Shown here: in pieces, positions 18,061 to 27,493 of the stretch
Layout: every line of letters starts with the position of its first letter
Numbering within the stretch: position 1 is the stretch's first letter
Assembly (NCBI RefSeq): GCF_017873965.1
Contig: NZ_JAGGKT010000001.1
Location: forward strand, 310,001-374,000
Origin: Ammoniphilus resinae
GTDB taxonomy: Bacteria; Bacillota; Bacilli; Aneurinibacillales; RAOX-1
Length of the DNA: 64,000 bases
Direction of reading: 5' to 3'
Made by a program: the position numbers and the translations under genes
Notes under the pieces: model-generated
Database searches by the model: none
What the model was told of the DNA's origin: nothing
The model's input: the letters and a program-made list of their open reading frames with translations, nothing else

Positions 18061-18756
18061 CTATTTATGCAGTCCGCATTCCGTTTTTGTAAAACCCGCC
18101 CACCTTCCGGAACGGGGATCTTGCCCAGGTTTGACTTGTTTAGTACAAACCGAACAGCCAATGCTTGGGTAGTGCTGATCGTGCAAAGGGTTATAAGGAA
18201 CTTGATGGGTTTTGATATACGTCCAAACTTGCTCATTTGTCCATTCAACTAATGGGTTGAATTTCAGGAGTTTGAATTTATCATCCCATTCTACTCTTTG
18301 CGCGTTGGCTCTTGTGATCGATTGTTCTCTTCTGATACCTGTAATCCAGGCTTTGTTTTGGCTTAGGATCCGCTGTAAAGGTTCGACTTTTCTCATTGCG
18401 CAGCATTGATTAGGCTCCTTTTCCCAAAGTTTATCTCCATATTTTTCTGCTTGCTGCTCCAGGGTTAAGTCTGGCTTCACCTGAATAAATTCAATTCCGT
18501 AGGTCTTTTTTAAACGATCACGGGTATCATAAGTTTCCTGAAAGTGTAAATCAGTGTCCAAATAGAAAATCTTTGGTGAATCAATGATTTTGCTTGCCAT
18601 ATCTACCAAAACGACATCTTCAGCTCCAAAACTGCATGCCAAAACCATCTCTTCAGCAAAGAGTTGGTAAGCTTCCTTCAACAGCTTTTGTGGATCCTCC
18701 AGTCTTCTTAATTCCATGATCATATCCTTTGAAAAATCAGGTGTATCTTTTTGCAT
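18061..18756 (-). CDS. cysH: (Phospho)adenylyl-sulfate reductase
   Basis: This thioredoxin-dependent reductase makes sulfite from APS or PAPS. The 231-residue protein has the PP-loop-type N-terminus [14 protein letters not shown] near 40. It also has the cysteine pairs [10 protein letters not shown] near 139 and CSVC near 211, which bind a [4Fe-4S] cluster in APS-reducing enzymes, and ends with the catalytic ECGLH. Because the cluster cysteines are present, APS is the likelier substrate. The start ATG at 18756 follows GGAAAGGGAGGGTACC. The 5' region contains no obvious S-box. Confidence 0.93.
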   Translation of the reverse strand: MQKDTPDFSKDMIMELRRLEDPQKLLKEAYQLFAEEMVLACSFGAEDVVLVDMASKIIDSPKIFYLDTDLHFQETYDTRDRLKKTYGIEFIQVKPDLTLEQQAEKYGDKLWEKEPNQCCAMRKVEPLQRILSQNKAWITGIRREQSITRANAQRVEWDDKFKLLKFNPLVEWTNEQVWTYIKTHQVPYNPLHDQHYPSIGCSVCTKQVKPGQDPRSGRWAGFTKTECGLHK

Positions 18757-18965
18757 GGTACCCTCCCTTTCCTTTACCCGTTTTCAGTTTATGCATATAT
18801 CGTTCTAGGTTGATACCTATAGATGGCGAAATATGGTGAGGGATGAGCCTAAATTAGGGGTATGATATAAGAATTGTGCCTTTAGATAATCAATCTATAA
18901 AGGCTCCATTTGCTTTGGAGTGAATAATTTCCAATCTAAATGCTAATAATTATCTGGAAAAAGAG

Positions 18966-18994
18966 TTGACGAAATCGGGTGAAATTACTATAAT
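18966..18994 (+). promoter_or_regulatory. SigA-type promoter of the ilv-leu operon
   Basis: TTGACG (18966-18971), a 17-base spacer and TATAAT (18989-18994). The divergent region from 18757 to 18960 holds the cysH promoter but no further gene. Confidence 0.75.
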
Positions 18995-19039
18995 TACTCG
19001 TAACATCATATTTGATTAAGACCCTTTTTTAACAATTTT

Positions 19040-19333
19040 TTTACAGGCATTGACGAGGACAAAGGATAAGAACTTTACTTCAAAGAGAGTCCGGGATGGT
19101 GGGAACCGGATAGTGAACCTTATTTCTAGTCACCTCTGAGCCGCCGTCTGAAAGGGAAACCAATTAGGAATGGCCGTTTGATATGCGTTAAGTATCGAGG
19201 TGTATAATTTTTATTGCACCTGCTGAGGCTGTTACCCGTGAGGGGACAGTAAATTTGGGTGGTACGCGGACCTTTTCGCCCCAACAAGTAGCACAAGTTT
19301 CGTGCTCGGGGTGAAAGGGCTTTCTTTTTTTAT
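19040..19333 (+). ncRNA. T-box leader of ilvB operon, probable valine specifier
   Basis: It starts with an AGAGAGTCCGGGATGGTGGGAACC stem-I segment in two parts (19085 on). The T-box core at 19254-19269 reads TGGGTGGTACGCGG, one base shorter than the usual TGGTACCGCGG. A terminator at 19270-19332 pairs CCTTTTCGCCCC with GGGGTGAAAGG around an inner AGCACAAG/CGTGCT hairpin. By alignment with the leucine leader upstream of leuA (codon directly before ACC), the specifier would be GTC (valine) at 19129-19131; this assignment is tentative. Confidence 0.8.
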
Positions 19334-19446
19334 GGCAAGATAAATGATAAATCAAATTCCTGCAGTATAGAAGCCCTAAAGGACAACTACATGGTTTGCG
19401 GAAGAGGGCAAATCGACGTAGTTCACAAGATGAAGGAGGAGAAGTC

Positions 19447-21183
19447 ATGAGCGGAGACATGCTAGTTGCTCAAAAGCCAGAGGTTCCACCGATCAAACAA
19501 GGTGAGGTGATCACGGGTGCAGACGCATTGCTAAGGTCACTGCTGCTTGAAAATGTCGAATATGTTTTTGGTTATCCAGGTGGTGCCGTTCTTCCTATCT
19601 ATGATTCTTTATATGGAAGCCACTTAAAGCATATTCTCAGTAGACATGAACAAGGTGCGATACATGCCGCAGATGGTTATGCGAGGGCAACAGGAAAGCC
19701 AGGGGTTGTCATTGCTACTTCAGGACCAGGTGCAACAAATCTGGTTACAGGAATTGCAACGGCTCAAATGGACTCTATTCCTTTAGTAGTGATCACTGGG
19801 AATGTAGCACAAAACCTAATTGGTACGGACGCCTTTCAAGAGGCGGATATTACCGGAATTTCTTTGCCGATAACAAAACATAACTATTTCGTTCGTGATA
19901 TTAAAGATTTGCCAAGAGTTGTTAAGGAAGCGTTTCATATCGCTACAACAGGTAGACCTGGTCCTGTTCTCATTGATATTCCCAAGGATGTAAACAATGC
20001 CAAAGCACCATTCTACTATCCTGAAACAGTGAACATCAGAGGATATAACCCTACCTTAAAACCTAATAAAATGCAAGTAGATCGCTTGATTTCAGCGATC
20101 TCTGAAGCGAAGAAGCCTGTCATTATGGCAGGCGGCGGAGTCATCGCTTCCGGTTCGGAGAAAGAGCTATTGGTGTTTGCTGAGAAAACAGGGATCCCTG
20201 TCATTTGCACCCTGATGGGATTAGGAGCGTTCCCTGGAACACACCCACTCGCTTTAGGCTGGCCGGGCATGCATGGAAACTATGCTTCCAATCAAGCGAT
20301 TCTCAATTGCGATCTGTTAATCGGGATTGGAAACCGCTTTGATGACCGGATTACCATGGGGCGGACTAAAGAATTTGCTCCAAATGCTAAGATTATTCAT
20401 ATCGATGTCGATCCAGCGGAAATCGGGAAAAACGTTGACACCTTTATTCCACTTGTTGGCGACGTGAAATTGGTTCTTGAAGCGGCCTTGGAAAAGGTTG
20501 AGAAGGCAGATACGGCTGCTTGGATTGAACAATTAAAGGATTGGAATGAAAAACATCCATTCTCTTACAAGAGTGATACAGGAAATCTGAAGCCACAAGC
20601 CGTGATCGAAATGATTTATGAAACAACTAATGGTGATGCGATTGTCACAACCGACGTTGGTCAGCACCAGATGTGGACAGCGCAGTTTTATAAATTTAAT
20701 CAGCCGCGCTCCTTTATTTCCTCAGGAGGTCTTGGAACCATGGGATTTGGTTTCCCGGCTGCAATCGGTGCTCAATTCGCATATCCAGATCGACTTGTCA
20801 TTTCCGTCAATGGAGATGGCGGATTCCAGATGAATCAGCAGGAACTGGCCATCATTTCTGGACACAATATTCCGGTGAAAGTTGTAATCCTGAACAATAA
20901 ATGTTTAGGAATGGTCAGACAGTGGCAGGAACTCTTCTATGATAATCGGTATAGTCAAGTAGATCTTACACATAGCCCTGATTTTGTTAAACTTGCCGAG
21001 GCATATGGTGTTAAAGGATTGCGTGCTGAAACAGAAGAAGAGGCAAGAAAAGTATGGTTGGAAGCACTGCAACACCCTGGTCCTGCTGTGGTTGAATTTG
21101 TTGTGGAATCTGGTGAGAATGTTTATCCGATGGTTGCAGCAGGGACTACACTGGATCAAATGCATATGGGAGATGAGAAATAA
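19447..21183 (+). CDS. ilvB: Acetolactate synthase large subunit
   Basis: This thiamine-diphosphate enzyme is the first common step of valine, leucine and isoleucine synthesis. The 578 residues include the ThDP-activating Glu in [19 protein letters not shown], the FAD-binding middle domain, and the ThDP/Mg motif [14 protein letters not shown] near 455. ATG 19447 is chosen because AAGGAGGAG lies 6 bases upstream; an in-frame extension of 17 codons has no such site. It overlaps ilvN by one base, so the two subunits are translationally coupled. Confidence 0.97.
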   Translation: MSGDMLVAQKPEVPPIKQGEVITGADALLRSLLLENVEYVFGYPGGAVLPIYDSLYGSHLKHILSRHEQGAIHAADGYARATGKPGVVIATSGPGATNLVTGIATAQMDSIPLVVITGNVAQNLIGTDAFQEADITGISLPITKHNYFVRDIKDLPRVVKEAFHIATTGRPGPVLIDIPKDVNNAKAPFYYPETVNIRGYNPTLKPNKMQVDRLISAISEAKKPVIMAGGGVIASGSEKELLVFAEKTGIPVICTLMGLGAFPGTHPLALGWPGMHGNYASNQAILNCDLLIGIGNRFDDRITMGRTKEFAPNAKIIHIDVDPAEIGKNVDTFIPLVGDVKLVLEAALEKVEKADTAAWIEQLKDWNEKHPFSYKSDTGNLKPQAVIEMIYETTNGDAIVTTDVGQHQMWTAQFYKFNQPRSFISSGGLGTMGFGFPAAIGAQFAYPDRLVISVNGDGGFQMNQQELAIISGHNIPVKVVILNNKCLGMVRQWQELFYDNRYSQVDLTHSPDFVKLAEAYGVKGLRAETEEEARKVWLEALQHPGPAVVEFVVESGENVYPMVAAGTTLDQMHMGDEK

Positions 21184-21677
21184 TGGAGAGGCATACCATA
21201 TCTGTACTAGTAAATGATCAGCCTGGTGTATTGGCCCGCGTTGCCAACCTGTTTGGAAGAAGGGGCTTTAATATCGACAGTATTACTGTCGGTCCTTCTG
21301 AAGAAAGAGGCTTGTCTCGTATGGTCATCGTAACAACAGGTGATGATAAAACAATTGAGCAGGTTACAAAGCAACTTCATAAACTCATTGACGTTATTAA
21401 AGTACAGGAATTGAGCAGTGGTCCAATGGTTGCTAGAGAAATTCTTCTGCTTAAGGTAGAATCCGGCCCTGCTACGCGTGCTGAAATTTCTGGGATCGTA
21501 GAACCGTTCAGGGCTACGATCGTAGACGTTGGTCCTCAATCGATGATTGTCCAAGCGACAGGAGATTCTGAGAAGATTGACGCATTGACAGAGCTTCTGA
21601 GACCTTACGGCATCCGCGAATTAGCGAGAACTGGCGTTACCGCCATGTCTCGCGGGATTGCTACTGTAAGAGCTTAG
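21183..21677 (+). CDS. ilvN: Acetolactate synthase small (regulatory) subunit
   Basis: This 164-residue regulatory subunit has an N-terminal ACT domain (HTISVLVNDQPGVLARVANL) that binds valine for feedback inhibition, and a C-terminal domain after residue 80. The start ATG shares its A with the ilvB stop TAA. The name ilvH is also used for this subunit. Confidence 0.96.
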   Translation: MERHTISVLVNDQPGVLARVANLFGRRGFNIDSITVGPSEERGLSRMVIVTTGDDKTIEQVTKQLHKLIDVIKVQELSSGPMVAREILLLKVESGPATRAEISGIVEPFRATIVDVGPQSMIVQATGDSEKIDALTELLRPYGIRELARTGVTAMSRGIATVRA

Positions 21678-21743
21678 CAAGAATCTGGATTTGCTGCATC
21701 ATAAAATTCAACTAATAAACAAGGCCTAGGAGGAGAAAAAATT

Positions 21744-22733
21744 ATGGTAACCATGTATTATGAAAAGGATGTTAATCGTCAAGTAATGGAAGGCAAAACA
21801 ATTGCAGTTATTGGGTATGGTAGCCAAGGGCATTCCCAAGCACAAAACCTAAGAGATAGTGGGTTCAATGTTATTATCGGTCTTCGTCAAGGTCGTTCTT
21901 GGAAACAAGCTGAAGAAGATGGATTTGAAGTATATAGCGTAGGAGAAGCAACTTCTCGCGCTGATGTTGTACAAATTTTGCTCCCAGACGAAGTTCAAGC
22001 AAAATCTTACAAAGAAGAAATTGAGCCTAATCTTAAAAAAGGTGCTGCAATCTTCTTCTCTCATGGTTTCAACATTCACTTTGCACAGATTCAACCTCCT
22101 GCAGACGTTGACGTAGTAATGGTTGCTCCTAAAGGACCTGGACACCTTGTACGTCGTGTATATGTTGAAGGATTTGGTGTACCTGCATTGATCGCTATTG
22201 AGCAAGATGCTAGCGGTCAAGCGAAAGAAATCGGACTTGCTTATGCTAGTGGTATTGGAGCTACTCGTGCAGGTGTTATCGAAACAACATTCCGTGAAGA
22301 AACAGAAACCGATCTTTTCGGTGAGCAAGCAGTACTTTGCGGAGGAACCTCTGAACTTGTAAAAGCAGGTTTTGAAACACTTGTTGAAGCAGGATATAAG
22401 CCAGAAGTTGCTTATTTCGAATGTTTACATGAATTGAAGCTAATTGTTGACTTAATGTATGAAGGCGGATTGGAATACATGAGATATTCCATCAGTGATA
22501 CAGCTGAATTTGGTGATTACAACACTGGTAAGCGTATCATCAATGAAAATACAAAAGCAGAAATGAAGAAAGTATTAGCTGAGATCCAGGATGGAACCTA
22601 CGCTAAAAACTGGATCCTTGAAAACCAATCCAACCGTGCAGCATTCAGCGCTAGACGCAGAATTGAAAAAGAACATCAGATTGAGCAAGTTGGTAAGCAA
22701 TTAAGAGAAATGATGGCTTGGATTAAGAAGTAA
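21744..22733 (+). CDS. ilvC: Ketol-acid reductoisomerase
   Basis: This NAD(P)H- and Mg-dependent enzyme rearranges and reduces acetolactate. The 329-residue class I protein has [17 protein letters not shown] near residue 26 as the dinucleotide motif, the catalytic His in [12 protein letters not shown] near 130, and metal-binding acidic residues in [11 protein letters not shown] and [16 protein letters not shown]. The phosphate loop after the second strand, [14 protein letters not shown], contains Arg and Ser typical of NADPH use. A good site, AGGAGGAG, precedes the ATG. Confidence 0.97.
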   Translation: MVTMYYEKDVNRQVMEGKTIAVIGYGSQGHSQAQNLRDSGFNVIIGLRQGRSWKQAEEDGFEVYSVGEATSRADVVQILLPDEVQAKSYKEEIEPNLKKGAAIFFSHGFNIHFAQIQPPADVDVVMVAPKGPGHLVRRVYVEGFGVPALIAIEQDASGQAKEIGLAYASGIGATRAGVIETTFREETETDLFGEQAVLCGGTSELVKAGFETLVEAGYKPEVAYFECLHELKLIVDLMYEGGLEYMRYSISDTAEFGDYNTGKRIINENTKAEMKKVLAEIQDGTYAKNWILENQSNRAAFSARRRIEKEHQIEQVGKQLREMMAWIKK

Positions 22734-22788
22734 AAGACTATCAATCATCGCCACGATCTAAGGAATCACGAAAAGAGGCCGTGAGAAA

Positions 22789-23871
22789 ATGAAATCATTT
22801 AATATAGCTGTTATACCGGGGGATGGAATCGGACCGGAGGTTGTTGAAGAAGCATTAAAAGTTCTTGCTGTCATAGAAGAACAGGAAAATGTAAAATTCC
22901 ATTATCAATATGGCCGCCTTGGTGGATGTGCGATCGATGAGGATGGTACGCCTCTGCCAGAACATACAGTACAAATTTCCAAAGCTGCAGATGCTGTTTT
23001 ACTTGGTGCGGTAGGCGGACCAAAGTGGGATCAAAACCCAAGTCATCTTCGTCCAGAGGTTGGAATTTTAGGGATACGCAAGGCTTTAGGTTTATATGCT
23101 AACCTGCGGCCGGCCATTACCTATGAGTGCATGGCGAAAGTTTCCTCGCTAAAAGAAGAAGTCGTCGCAGGTGTTGACTTGATGGTTGTGAGAGAGTTGA
23201 CAGGCGGCATCTACTTTGGTGATAAAAAACGCTTTACTTCGGAAGATGGGAAAGAGACGGCGACAGACACCCTGATTTATCAGGAAGATGAAATCGATCG
23301 TATTGCCCGCAAAGCGTTTGAAATTGCGATGAAGCGAAATAAGAGACTTGTCTCTGTTGATAAGGCCAACGTTTTGGAAAGCTCTCGTTTATGGAGAAGC
23401 ATCATTGAAAAAGTAGCGAAGGATTATCCCGAAGTAGAGTACAGCCACATGTTAGTAGATAACTGTGCCATGCAGCTCGTCCGGGCTCCTAAACAATTCG
23501 ATGTCATCGTGACTGAGAACATGTTTGGCGATATTCTCAGTGATGAAGCTTCCATGTTGACCGGCTCGATTGGAATGCTTGCTTCTGCCAGTTTAAGTGA
23601 CGGTAACTTCGGACTCTACGAGCCCATTCATGGAACCGCACCTGACATAGCTGGCAAGGGGTTAGCTAATCCGATTGCAACCATCCTTTCCGCAGCACTT
23701 ATGCTCCGTTATTCTTTTGGTTTAGATCAAGCAGCCCAAAGAATTGAAGAAGCGGTAGAAACAGTACTTAATCGTGGTGTTCGCACCTCCGATATTGCGG
23801 AAGATAGGGAAAAGGCAATTGGCACCAAAGAAATGACAGAGCAAATCTTGTCTGTATTAACAGGCAAATAA
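22789..23871 (+). CDS. leuB: 3-isopropylmalate dehydrogenase
   Basis: This enzyme oxidatively decarboxylates 3-isopropylmalate in leucine synthesis. The 360-residue protein has [11 protein letters not shown] at the N-terminus, the substrate arginines in GLYANLRPA and [26 protein letters not shown], and the NAD-binding [18 protein letters not shown]. Its place at the end of the ilv operon, without leuA or leuCD, is unusual compared with the Bacillus ilvBNC-leuABCD arrangement. Confidence 0.97.
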   Translation: MKSFNIAVIPGDGIGPEVVEEALKVLAVIEEQENVKFHYQYGRLGGCAIDEDGTPLPEHTVQISKAADAVLLGAVGGPKWDQNPSHLRPEVGILGIRKALGLYANLRPAITYECMAKVSSLKEEVVAGVDLMVVRELTGGIYFGDKKRFTSEDGKETATDTLIYQEDEIDRIARKAFEIAMKRNKRLVSVDKANVLESSRLWRSIIEKVAKDYPEVEYSHMLVDNCAMQLVRAPKQFDVIVTENMFGDILSDEASMLTGSIGMLASASLSDGNFGLYEPIHGTAPDIAGKGLANPIATILSAALMLRYSFGLDQAAQRIEEAVETVLNRGVRTSDIAEDREKAIGTKEMTEQILSVLTGK

Positions 23872-23873
23872 AA

Positions 23874-23928
23874 GAGGCTGTCCTATAAAGGGTCGTTAAA
23901 CCGATCCTTTTACGGACAGCCTTTTTTG
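23874..23928 (+). terminator. Terminator after leuB
   Basis: AGGCTGTCC pairs with GGACAGCCT, followed by TTTTTT; an inner AAAGGGTCG/CGATCCTTT stem extends it. Confidence 0.85.
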
Positions 23929-23975
23929 TTGTTTACGAGTGGGAGTCCCCAACCAACTGTTCGCTGTTCCCCCTC

Positions 23976-24365
23976 CTAATCTTTCTGCTCATTTAAGAAT
24001 TCCCGAACCGGGGTGCCCCACAAAACCTGACTGTGGGGGTAATGGGTTAGGATGATCTGCTCAATACGTTTGAAATCCGCTTTGTCCAATCCGACTAAGC
24101 TATCCTTTGTTTTGGGCCAGAGGTGGATTTTAATAATGTGGAAGGCATCATCGGTCGTTCCCATATATTTTTCTCCTTCAAATAGAACCCCTTTGTAGGC
24201 CAAAAACAGATTTTGATGAACACTTTTTCGGTTATCCATTAACAAAGTTGTACCGGATTCCAAAGCTGATTGCAGCTTTCGTTTGGGATTTATTAAATAG
24301 GTAATGATCCAAATAAGAGAAACCACAAATACTATGAACAGGATAAAACGAAAAAAGATTGGCAT
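23976..24365 (-). CDS. ysdB: YsdB-like membrane protein
   Basis: This 129-residue protein has one N-terminal membrane helix (about residues 4-24). The cytoplasmic part begins NPKRKLQSALESG and contains LAYKGVLFEGEKYMGTTDDAF, features I associate with YsdB, annotated in Bacillus subtilis as a sigma-W pathway protein. The gene order also fits: ysdB and ysdC lie downstream of rplT in Bacillus subtilis, and a ysdC-type peptidase follows here within 2 kb. Biochemical function is unknown. Confidence 0.75.
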   Translation of the reverse strand: MPIFFRFILFIVFVVSLIWIITYLINPKRKLQSALESGTTLLMDNRKSVHQNLFLAYKGVLFEGEKYMGTTDDAFHIIKIHLWPKTKDSLVGLDKADFKRIEQIILTHYPHSQVLWGTPVREFLNEQKD

Positions 24366-24505
24366 GTCAGTATTCCTCCGATCACTACTTGATCATCATT
24401 CTATACGTTTTAAAGACAAAATCGATTCATTTTTCTTTTGTTTTTGTTTTTAATGCTTCTTTGATATCATAAATCACATGAGTTGGAAAGGAATGTTGCT
24501 GAACA

Positions 24506-26278
24506 ATGAAAACTGTGATTGCCACATTAAATGCAAAATACATACATACTTCTTTAGCGTTAAGGTACTTGAAGGCTTATTGTCAAAAAGACTTCGATAT
24601 AGAAATGGTTGAATTTACGATCAAAGATACACCGATGAATATTGTTACAGATATCGTCCTGCACAACCCGGATGTCGTCGGATTCTCCTGTTATATTTGG
24701 AATATCGAAGAAACGATTGTTGTTATCGATATGTTGAAAAAGATTAATCCTTCAATAAAGATCGTGTTGGGTGGCCCTGAGGTTTCGTACGATGTAAAAG
24801 AGTGGATGGAGAGATTAACGGAAGTTGATTTTATTGTCGTTGGTGAGGGGGAAGAAACATTTCATCATTTGTTGACGGAAATTTCTACAGACCAGAAATA
24901 CCATATGGTTTTTGGAATTGCCTATCGGAAAAATGAAGAAATCCTGATTAATCCTCCGAGACCTAAATTGGATTTGAATACAATTCCTTCGCCATATCAG
25001 GGATTTGATGACATTGAGGAATTGCGGAATCGCGTGGTTTATTTTGAAACATCAAGAGGCTGCCCTTTTTCCTGTAGCTTCTGCCTCTCTTCGATTGAAG
25101 TAGGTGTACGCTATTTTGACATTGCACGGACGAAGCAGGAACTCCTGTATTTAATAGACAGTGGTGTTAAACTCATTAAATTTGTAGATCGGACGTTTAA
25201 TATTAAGCGTGATTATGCGATGGAGATTTTCCAATTCCTCATCGAGAATCATCAGGGGACGGTCTTCCAGTTTGAAATTACCGCAGATATTATGCGTCCT
25301 GAGGTACTGGATTATTTAACGGAAAATGCGCCACCTGGAGTTTTTCGATTTGAAATCGGCGTACAATCTACACGCGATGAAACAAATTTATTGGTAAACC
25401 GCCGACAAAACTTTAACAAACTCACACGTACCGTACAAACGATAAAAAATGCCAAGAACATCGATCAACATCTTGATTTAATTGCGGGTCTTCCGGAAGA
25501 AGATTATATTTCTTTCAGAAAAACATTTAACGATGTGTTTGCCCTTCGGCCGGAAGAACTGCAGCTTGGTTTCTTAAAGATGTTAAGGGGAACTGGTATT
25601 AGAATAAGTGCTGAAAAATATGGATATGTCTGGATGAAACGTGCACCTTACGAAATACTAGGCAACGATATTCTTCCCTTTACGGATATCATCCGAATTA
25701 AACGGGTGGAGGATGTGCTGGAGAAATATTGGAATGCACATCGGATGGACTACACGGTAGAATTTTTAGTAACGAAAGTGTTTGAAACTCCTTTTGATTT
25801 CTTTCAGGAGTTTGGGGATTACTGGGAGTCACAGGGTTGGCAGCGCATAGGGCATCAGCTGGAGGATTTGTTTAGCCATCTGTATGAATTTCTAGAGAAG
25901 CGCCAAATCCATGAACTACCAGTCATTAAAGGTTTAATGCAGCTTGATTATTTTCTAACCCAAAAGAACAAACCGCGAAAAACCTGGTGGAAATTCGCAG
26001 TGGAAAAACAAGATATGCAGCACATTATGCGATGGATTGCAGAACGTCCTGAAGTTCTGGGAGAGGAATTTGTAGCCCTTAAACTTGATGAAAAAGAACT
26101 TCATAAGCATACTATCATGGAAATCCTTCCTTTTGATCTAAAGAAATATCTACAAACTGGGGAAATTTATGAATCAACTTGTTTGTTAATTGTATACTAT
26201 GAACTGGGACAAGGGCCGCGGTTTTACAGTGTCTCGGAAGATGTGGCAGAGATTCCCCTTGCACATCCCTTGGTGTGA
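24506..26278 (+). CDS. B12-binding-domain radical SAM protein
   Basis: This 590-residue protein has an N-terminal cobalamin-binding-like domain (about 1-140, with GFSCYIWNIEETIVVI and GGPEVSYD). The radical SAM core carries RGCPFSCSFCLSS near 190, with the C-x3-C-x2-C cluster ligands. The C-terminal part after about 380 resembles DUF4080. The classic B12 lower-axial DxHxxG motif is not visible, so cobalamin may be bound base-off or not at all. Substrate unknown; the broad class includes methyltransferases. It is transcribed away from ysdB and towards the M42 peptidase. Confidence 0.85.
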   Translation: MKTVIATLNAKYIHTSLALRYLKAYCQKDFDIEMVEFTIKDTPMNIVTDIVLHNPDVVGFSCYIWNIEETIVVIDMLKKINPSIKIVLGGPEVSYDVKEWMERLTEVDFIVVGEGEETFHHLLTEISTDQKYHMVFGIAYRKNEEILINPPRPKLDLNTIPSPYQGFDDIEELRNRVVYFETSRGCPFSCSFCLSSIEVGVRYFDIARTKQELLYLIDSGVKLIKFVDRTFNIKRDYAMEIFQFLIENHQGTVFQFEITADIMRPEVLDYLTENAPPGVFRFEIGVQSTRDETNLLVNRRQNFNKLTRTVQTIKNAKNIDQHLDLIAGLPEEDYISFRKTFNDVFALRPEELQLGFLKMLRGTGIRISAEKYGYVWMKRAPYEILGNDILPFTDIIRIKRVEDVLEKYWNAHRMDYTVEFLVTKVFETPFDFFQEFGDYWESQGWQRIGHQLEDLFSHLYEFLEKRQIHELPVIKGLMQLDYFLTQKNKPRKTWWKFAVEKQDMQHIMRWIAERPEVLGEEFVALKLDEKELHKHTIMEILPFDLKKYLQTGEIYESTCLLIVYYELGQGPRFYSVSEDVAEIPLAHPLV

Positions 26279-26343
26279 AAATATTGGATTTGTAGAGTAT
26301 AATAAGGGGAAGGGTAATTTTACCATTGATAAGGAGGGCTTCG

Positions 26344-27423
26344 ATGGAAGACCAATTGTTGTCGATGTTTAAAGAATTGACCGAAACACCCGGAGCACCC
26401 GGACATGAGGGGCCGGTTCGGGAAGTTGTTAAGAAGTACATATCCCCCTATGCTGATGAAATCTATACGGATAACCTAGGAAGTTTAATTGCCAAAAAAG
26501 CAGGTCCAGAAGGTGGACCGAAAATTATGGTTGCAGGGCACCTCGATGAGGTTGCTTTTATGGTTACGATGATCACGGAAAAAGGGTTCTTACGTTTCCA
26601 GCCGCTTGGCGGATGGTGGGAACAAGTCATGTTAGCGCAAAGAGTTACCGTGCATACAAGGAAAGGTCCGATTGAAGGGGTTATCGGTTCGACGCCACCT
26701 CATATTCTATCGCCGGAGGCGAGGAAAAAGCCCGTAGAGAAGAAAAACATGTTTATTGATATTGGCGCTTCAAGCAAGGAAGAAGCGGAGGAGTTCGGCA
26801 TTCGTCCAGGGGATACCGTCATTCCTATTTGTCCGTTTACCGTAATGAAAAATCCAAAGCTTCTCATGGCAAAGGCCTGGGACAATCGCATTGGGTGTGC
26901 CATTGCCATTGAAGTACTGAAACGATTGAAAGGGGAAAGTCACCCTAATTCGGTCTATGGTGTGGCAACAGTTCAGGAGGAGGTTGGATTACGAGGAGCG
27001 CAAACCTCTGTCAATGCAGTAGGGCCGGATATTTCTTTTGCCGTTGATGTAGGAATTGCTGGAGATACACCGGGAATCAAAAAAGAAGACGTTCAATCCA
27101 AGATTGGCGCAGGGCCGCAACTTCTTCTCTATGATGCGTCCATGATTCCTCACCGCGGATTGAGAGATTTTGTGGTTGATGTCGCTGAAGAATGTAAAAT
27201 TCCCTTCCAATTTGACATGATGTCAGGCGGGGGAACCGATGCGGGAAAGATGCATCTTCATAATAAAGGTGTTCCTTCGTTAGTTGTCAGTATAGCGACT
27301 AGGTACATCCACAGCCATGCAGCCATTTTACATCGCGATGACTTCGAAAACGCCGTCCAGCTTTTGGTGGAAGTCATTAAGCGATTGGATCAAAGTAAAT
27401 TGAATGATATTAGAAGCGTTTAG
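26344..27423 (+). CDS. ysdC: M42-family aminopeptidase (YsdC type)
   Basis: This dinuclear metal aminopeptidase has 359 residues. The metal ligands are in [11 protein letters not shown] near residue 66, [12 protein letters not shown] near 180, [10 protein letters not shown] near 214 (catalytic Glu-Glu) and DVGIAG near 238. The last is followed by [15 protein letters not shown] and a late His in YIHSHAA. M42 enzymes form tetrahedral dodecamers and trim peptides. ATG 26344 follows AAGGAGGG by 5 bases. A glutamyl aminopeptidase or an endoglucanase label is sometimes given to this family; peptidase is far more likely. Confidence 0.93.
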   Translation: MEDQLLSMFKELTETPGAPGHEGPVREVVKKYISPYADEIYTDNLGSLIAKKAGPEGGPKIMVAGHLDEVAFMVTMITEKGFLRFQPLGGWWEQVMLAQRVTVHTRKGPIEGVIGSTPPHILSPEARKKPVEKKNMFIDIGASSKEEAEEFGIRPGDTVIPICPFTVMKNPKLLMAKAWDNRIGCAIAIEVLKRLKGESHPNSVYGVATVQEEVGLRGAQTSVNAVGPDISFAVDVGIAGDTPGIKKEDVQSKIGAGPQLLLYDASMIPHRGLRDFVVDVAEECKIPFQFDMMSGGGTDAGKMHLHNKGVPSLVVSIATRYIHSHAAILHRDDFENAVQLLVEVIKRLDQSKLNDIRSV

Positions 27424-27445
27424 CAATCTTCTTTTGATCGAAATT

Positions 27446-27490
27446 AGGCCTAATAGCGAAAAAGTTACTCCGCTATTAGGTCTTTCTTTT
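27446..27490 (+). terminator. Terminator after the M42 peptidase
   Basis: AGGCCTAATAGCG pairs with CGCTATTAGGTCT, followed by a T-rich tract that runs directly into the left end of the IS element. Confidence 0.8.
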
Positions 27491-27493
27491 GCG

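Noticed and set aside
18757-18900. S-box (SAM) riboswitch ahead of cysH
   Set aside because: The leader available is short, and I could not find the S-box core sequences or a terminator.
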